DNA from: Tenodera sinensis
Lineage: Eukaryota; Arthropoda; Insecta; Mantodea; Mantidae
Direction: 5' to 3'
Length of the DNA: 64,000 nucleotides
Assembly (NCBI GenBank): GCA_030765045.1
Contig: CM060963.1
Coordinates: 114,498,235 to 114,562,234, forward strand
Under the pieces are notes generated by a model that made no database searches, had not been told where the DNA came from, and was given only the letters and a program-made list of their open reading frames with translations. The position numbers and the translations under genes are program-made. Each line of letters opens with the position of its first letter. Within the stretch, counting starts at the first letter, position 1. Below, in pieces: positions 59,560 through 64,000 of this stretch.

Positions 59560-60486
59560 GCTGCAATATACATATGCGAAGAGGAAAGTAAAGTAGGATT
59601 AGGAGTTTCTAAAGGAGCAGGACTTAAGCTAATGAAAGTATGGGTAGAATGCAAGAAATGGTACTAATCAACGACAAAGAAGTCTTCGAAAAAAATATTT
59701 GAGCAAAAAAATTCAGAATCTCACAAAAAGCTATGTTTAGTAAAATCAGAATCTAATACAAAGGTATTTGAAAGTTGCTTGGACACTATGAATGGACACC
59801 TAGAAAACAACGTTGGAATATTTCGAACAGCATACTCAACTTGGAAAAAAATAGTTCCTTCGTTGACCTACAGGTTTTATGTTGAATTTCAACAATTAAA
59901 TGGTTTAGATATGAGCGAGTTCTTCATACAAAGTTTAAGTATGCTAATATTATTCAACACATTTCACAGGAAATGAGAAATAAAATAGAAAAATCTATAA
60001 CAGAAAATCAAGGAAAATCAGTATTAAGTCTGTCGAATCAACAACAGTGTAAAATCTGTTTTAGTATTATGTTTGAGATATGCTCTTTCAGATAATTCTG
60101 CAGTTGCCTCCCTTTTCTGGGACTTGATAGAACTTGAATCAACTACAGTAGATGTTAGTACTTCAGAGATATTGAAGAATCTTTCTTCATATGGGACGAA
60201 TGAAAACTTTCTGGTAGAACGTTTAGTTGATCTAACATGTAATGGGGCCTTTGTAGTGTTACGTAGAACAAATGGAGCTGGAGCACAGATTTTAAAGTTA
60301 CTTCCAGATATAGTAATCTGACACTGTTTAAACCATCGCATGGAATTGGCCGTTTCTAATACAAGAAACGAAGTTAGAGGTATTAATAATTTCCATTCTT
60401 TCTTTGACAAATAGTATTCTTTATACAGCATGTCTCTCAAAAATCAAAGGGAACTAAACATTTGCGGTGCTTCACTGGAAGAAAGA
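59560..60486 (+). pseudogene. hAT (KIAA1586-like) transposase, N-terminal and first catalytic part
   Basis: Successive plus-frame pieces, in order with indels, read 'VSKGAGLKLMKVWVECK', 'KKSSKKIFEQKNSESHKKLC' (BED-like/TTF-type finger remnant with SxxHK), 'VGIFRTAYSTWKKIVPSLTY', 'FQQLNGLDM', then 'YALSDNSAVASLFWDLIELE', 'LVERLVDLTCNGAFVVLRRT', 'KLLPDIVI*HCLNHRMELAV', 'NNFHSFFDK*YSLYS' and 'KNQRELNICGASLEE'. The block 'vaftcDGAsvMlgr.sGvga.l....P.ii.wHC.nHRLeLav' is diagnostic for this hAT group. In this copy the catalytic DGA is NGA and tryptophan before HC is a stop. The reading stops at 60491 where another transposon is inserted. Confidence 0.85.
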
Positions 60487-60491
60487 GTAAC

Positions 60492-60537
60492 GGCAGGCTC
60501 ACACTTGGACGCGCAGAAGCGAAGCGCGGCGCGCCGA
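60492..60537 (+). repeat. Left terminal inverted repeat of the nested transposon
   Basis: 46 bp, pairs with 62795-62840 at 43 of 46 positions. Confidence 0.95.
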
Positions 60538-60784
60538 GCAGCACCAGCTCGCTCACATCTATCGGAAGCAAGACGCGCCGAAGAGTTGATGTGCCAAGGT
60601 CAGTCATTGTCAATCAGCACAATGGATCGCTTGGTTGCACTATAAAATACAAATACCCTAAATTGCGAACAAGCAGAAAAAGAGGAACTTAGGCAAAACA
60701 GAAGATTCTTGGTGCATGATATAAAGTTATCCAGGAATATAAAGCATGATTTTTGTTACACTGTTTGATTGTCTGTTGCCTGTA

Positions 60785-60970
60785 CTGATCCCAAGGTCGC
60801 GGGTTCCAATCCGGCCCAGACCGATGGTATTTAAGTATTCTTAAAAACGACAGCTCCATGTCAGTACATTTACTGACATGTAAAAGAACTCCTGCGGGAC
60901 AAAATTCCGGCACACCGGTGACGCTGATGTGATCCCGGCAATTGACAGCGTCGTTAAAACAACAAAATAA
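60785..60970 (+). mobile_element. tRNA-derived SINE, family S1, 5' truncated
   Basis: Starts within the tRNA-like head ('actgatcccaaggtcgcggg'), keeps the B-box 'gggttccaatccgg' and the whole body to 'acagcgtcgttaaaacaaca'. It lacks the A-box. It lies inside the nested PIF/Harbinger-like element. Confidence 0.88.
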
Positions 60971-61182
60971 AAAAAAAAATGAAAGTGTACTTTAGAATGA
61001 GCGTAACGAAGTTTTCGCAGATATTTCATCTTACTGCATTACAATACAATACATTTCATGTTAAACTACTATTTTACATGGCCATTTTCCAAATTCAAGT
61101 ATGCGTGTATTACTCGTATTGTTAGAAAGGTTAACCATTGTTTGCCTCACGAGATATTTTGTACCACCCCCACTACCACCAC

Positions 61183-61501
<319 letters not shown>

Positions 61502-62405
61502 TATGCTTATTTGGCATTTAATATATTGTGATGATTTGAAACAATAACCCTGTTTCAAACCATAGTAGATAAATGAGCTATTCTTATTTTTAACTGGATT
61601 CCCAATTAAATAAACATACTTAGATACTTAGATACGTTTTGTTCATTCATTATAAAGTGATTTAGAATTACAGAGGTGTAAAAATTATTAGGCTCAAAGT
61701 AAGGTTTTATTTATATTACATATTGATCGAGGATTATGTTTTTAACATTGGTGGTTACCATAATAAAAAGTTTACAGCATTTTCGACGATTCAGAGGTTG
61801 TTGTCTATAAAGTAACACTACAGACTGTCAAATTTTAACTTGTAGTCCTAGGCATCAGGAAATATAGACTCTAATTTCCTCTCTCTGTAAAATAGGCTAA
61901 TAAAGTATACTTTTGATGACCATTGTCAGTCATGCATCAACTCAGTATTATCTGTAAATAATCCAGACCACACCATATATGGAAATTAAATTATATATAA
62001 TATTTGTTCATCATGGGAATCCATTTCTTTTATAGGGCTTTAAGCCTAGGAAAAGCTATCCGTAACAAAAACTACCGCTCAGAGTTGTTAATGGAGGAAA
62101 ATAAATATTTACAGTGAGCAACAGTGGATGCCTACTCACAGAGTGTTTTATTTTACCTTAGAGAGTTGTAAGCTATTTTCAAGTTCAGATCTCGCATCCA
62201 TTTTACCATAAGAAATGAATTTGAGTATAATAATTTTCACACGTGTGTGTGTATGACCAAGACTGCACAAGCCCTTACAAAGCTTGTTCTGGTATGATTA
62301 TAGTTTTTATTGTATTACTATTTAATAAGAACGTACAATATAACATCAAATATGTAGTAATTCCATGCAGCTCTTCCTTAAATTATAGTGTTTATATTAA
62401 TTTTC
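61502..62405. other. Interior of the nested transposon, unassigned
   Basis: AT-rich. A 90-codon plus frame (62243-62515) shows no domain and overlaps the MADF-like fragment on the other strand. Confidence 0.45.
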
Positions 62406-62616
62406 TTAGAATACTTCCAATTTCCGCAGGTATTTGTTCCCAAGCTTATCCCAGGCATTGTTATTACTGTATAATTTGTGGCATTTATCGAACAAAAAGG
62501 TATATGTATTGTTGAACCAAAGTGATAAGTTTTCCTCATCTATTGCTGCACATATATCAAGCGCAATGAATGATTTACTGCTACTGAATACAAATGTCAC
62601 AGCCACACAGCATTAG
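62406..62616 (-). pseudogene. MADF-like domain fragment of a PIF/Harbinger second protein
   Basis: Minus frame of 66 codons: 'FVFSSSKSFIALDICAAIDE', then 'ENLSLWFNNTYTFLFDKCHK', then 'LYSNNNAWDKLGNKY'. The pattern 'nL..lV..n..LyDk.hk.Y.nn.aWd.iG..l' is that of MADF (Myb/SANT-like) DNA-binding domains. Only the N-terminal two-thirds of a domain is present before a stop. In PIF/Harbinger transposons this domain belongs to the accessory DNA-binding protein needed with the transposase. The fragment is 5' of nothing else recognisable, so this copy is non-autonomous. Confidence 0.5.
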
Positions 62617-62794
62617 AGATGACCTTGATTAGCACGAAGACTCCCGACAGAGACACGATTGATACCGATTGTGAAACCTCACCCGCGGAAGAAGTATTCT
62701 CTGCGAGCGGAAGCCAGTGGAAACCTGAAATTCTACGCGTCGCGCCGCGCTTAGGTGAGAGCCGTTCCATTTATTAACCTGGAAAAGATATTTT

Positions 62795-62840
62795 TCGGCG
62801 CGCCGCGCTTCTCCTCTGCGCGTCCAAGTGTGAACCTGCC
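62795..62840 (-). repeat. Right terminal inverted repeat of the nested transposon
   Basis: Reverse complement partner of 60492-60537. The differences are at repeat positions 7, 27 and 29. Confidence 0.95.
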
Positions 62841-63720
62841 TTTAAGAAGAATGGGAAAATATTTACAATAAGATGGGTAGCATCAAGCCAGAGAACCCTA
62901 AAAGCTGTCTGGGAAAACTACAGTGCACTAGAGCATTTTAGTGAAGCCAAAAATATCCACCAGAGACTCCAAAGAAAGGGCAAAATTCCAAGGTCTAGAA
63001 AATATGTTAACATGTGTAGAATTTCTAGACAACATTGCAATTGTATATGGTGCTGTTGTTGAGTTAGCTGATTTGTCATTAGAGTTGCAGAAAAGAGAGA
63101 CAAGTCTGACAGAGGCTCAAAATGCAATCAAGCGCACTATAAAAGTGTGTGAACCTATGTGTAACTCAGCTTCTGTCAGAGAGTACTACAGAATAGTTCT
63201 TAAAGTAGGAGAAAACAAAACGTTTACTAACATAGGGTTACATGATTCTAAGAAAGTTCTAAAAATTGACAGACAGCAGTTTTTCATAAGTCTTGTGAAC
63301 AATTTAAATAACAGGCTTATGGAAAATGTGTCCACATCATCATCTTATCTTGGTTCCAGCTCTTGTCAGCAGAGACATGAAAGAATGATAAAAGTTATCA
63401 GTTATCAGTACTATACAAAAATAATTGACCCTCCACTTATCCGCTATGGTGAAGAGAATGTTGGCAACCTTTGTGACTTTTTCCATGTGTCAGACAAGAG
63501 GAGGTACATTAATGCTTTTAGAAAGTATGTCGAGACCAAGGAAATACCAGTGAGTCTGATGCCTTCAATCAAGACTGTGCAGACCATTCCCATCTCTACA
63601 ACAGAAACTGAAAGAGCTTTCAGCACCATGAATGAGATTCCACACCGAAAAGAGAAATATATTTTTTTTCTTCTCAGGATCTATCAAAGCTGGTTGTTTG
63701 AAATACACTTTGAATTGTAG
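62841..63720 (+). CDS. hAT (KIAA1586-like) transposase, C-terminal part, open frame of 259 codons
   Basis: Directly after the nested element the reading resumes as 'KKNGKIFTIRWVASSQRTLK' and 'AVWENYSALEHF', the block that should follow 'NICGASLEE' on the left side. A frameshift leads into the open frame 62941-63720. That frame reads 'CVEFLDNIAIVYGAVVELAD', 'LSLELQKRETSLTEAQNAIK', a long middle part, and the C-terminal hAT dimerisation block 'TIPISTTETERAFSTMNEI'. The usual wording is '(v)PvSsadcERgFSqMN.i'. A helix-rich tail ends at the stop. The start Met at 62941 is not the native start, since this is the C-terminal third of a ~650-700 residue protein. The block upstream carries stops, so the protein as a whole is dead. 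Confidence 0.85.
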
Positions 63721-64000
63721 AGTGGCGTCAATACTATAGTATTTAATATTTAAATGTAGCTCAAGTATTAAATCTAAACTCAGTTAAACTAATGATTATT
63801 GGCATTTAGGGTAAACAACAAACAATGTCTGCGTGTACCCTGTCTCTCCTGACGCTACGCCACAGATTACACTGTATTGTTCTCTTCTATTTCAGCAGAA
63901 TTGTTGCAAAAGCTCATTCATATACCTAAAATATATTGGCCCCTTGCATCTTCGAAGGTACACTGACACCAGCCTTCTCTGACTACACTTTCGTCATTCA
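63721..64000. other. hAT 3' untranslated end and flank
   Basis: 63721-63865 is the non-coding right end of the hAT element. 63866-64000 shows nothing recognised. Confidence 0.5.

Overview
The window looks like intergenic DNA from a large, AT-rich, gene-poor animal genome, most likely an insect and possibly a polyneopteran (cockroach/termite, stick insect or orthopteran). That call rests on the style of the repeats: insect-type LINE reverse transcriptase remnants, several tRNA-headed SINE families, hAT, PIF/Harbinger-like and Mutator-like DNA transposon remnants, and many long dinucleotide and trinucleotide tracts. The species cannot be named from sequence alone. I found no convincing host protein-coding gene, rRNA, functional tRNA, CRISPR array or bacterial-type operon. 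Nearly every open frame that makes sense belongs to a mobile element, and most of the others are shadows of microsatellites.

Layout. 1-9 kb: a Mutator-like transposase remnant, two tail-to-tail copies of an abundant ~0.9 kb repeat (called family A here), a LINE with a (TTC)n tail, SINEs, a Jockey-like LINE and a ~0.8 kb fold-back element. 9-20 kb: a CGGBP1-like hAT remnant, SINEs, more family A and a LINE with a degenerate YADD box. 20-34 kb: family A copies, a long-inverted-repeat element, a probable solo LTR, a CAGGG-ended hAT element split by a family A copy, and long (GT)n, (CT)n and (CA)n tracts. 34-48 kb: SINEs, a (TCA)n tract, a short palindromic element, a family A copy split by a LINE, and a ~930 bp decayed GT tract. 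48-56 kb: a family A copy split by a SINE, a LINE end, a ~690 bp GGT minisatellite, and a tandem plus inverted triplet of a unit carrying a hammerhead-ribozyme-like core. 56-64 kb: an open 574-codon gag (ORF1) frame of a LINE-like element with a poly(A) end but no reverse transcriptase, then a KIAA1586-like hAT transposase split by a 2.35 kb PIF/Harbinger-like element.

How the parts relate. The main theme is nesting: LINE in family A, SINE in family A, family A in hAT, Harbinger-like element in hAT, LINE end in gag, SINE in Harbinger-like element. Several junctions are clean enough to order the insertions in time. A second theme is microsatellite birth inside mobile elements. Family A carries an AC/GT tract at a fixed internal position in copy after copy, one LINE ends in a trinucleotide tail, and one arm of the fold-back element holds a long (GT)n that the other arm lacks.
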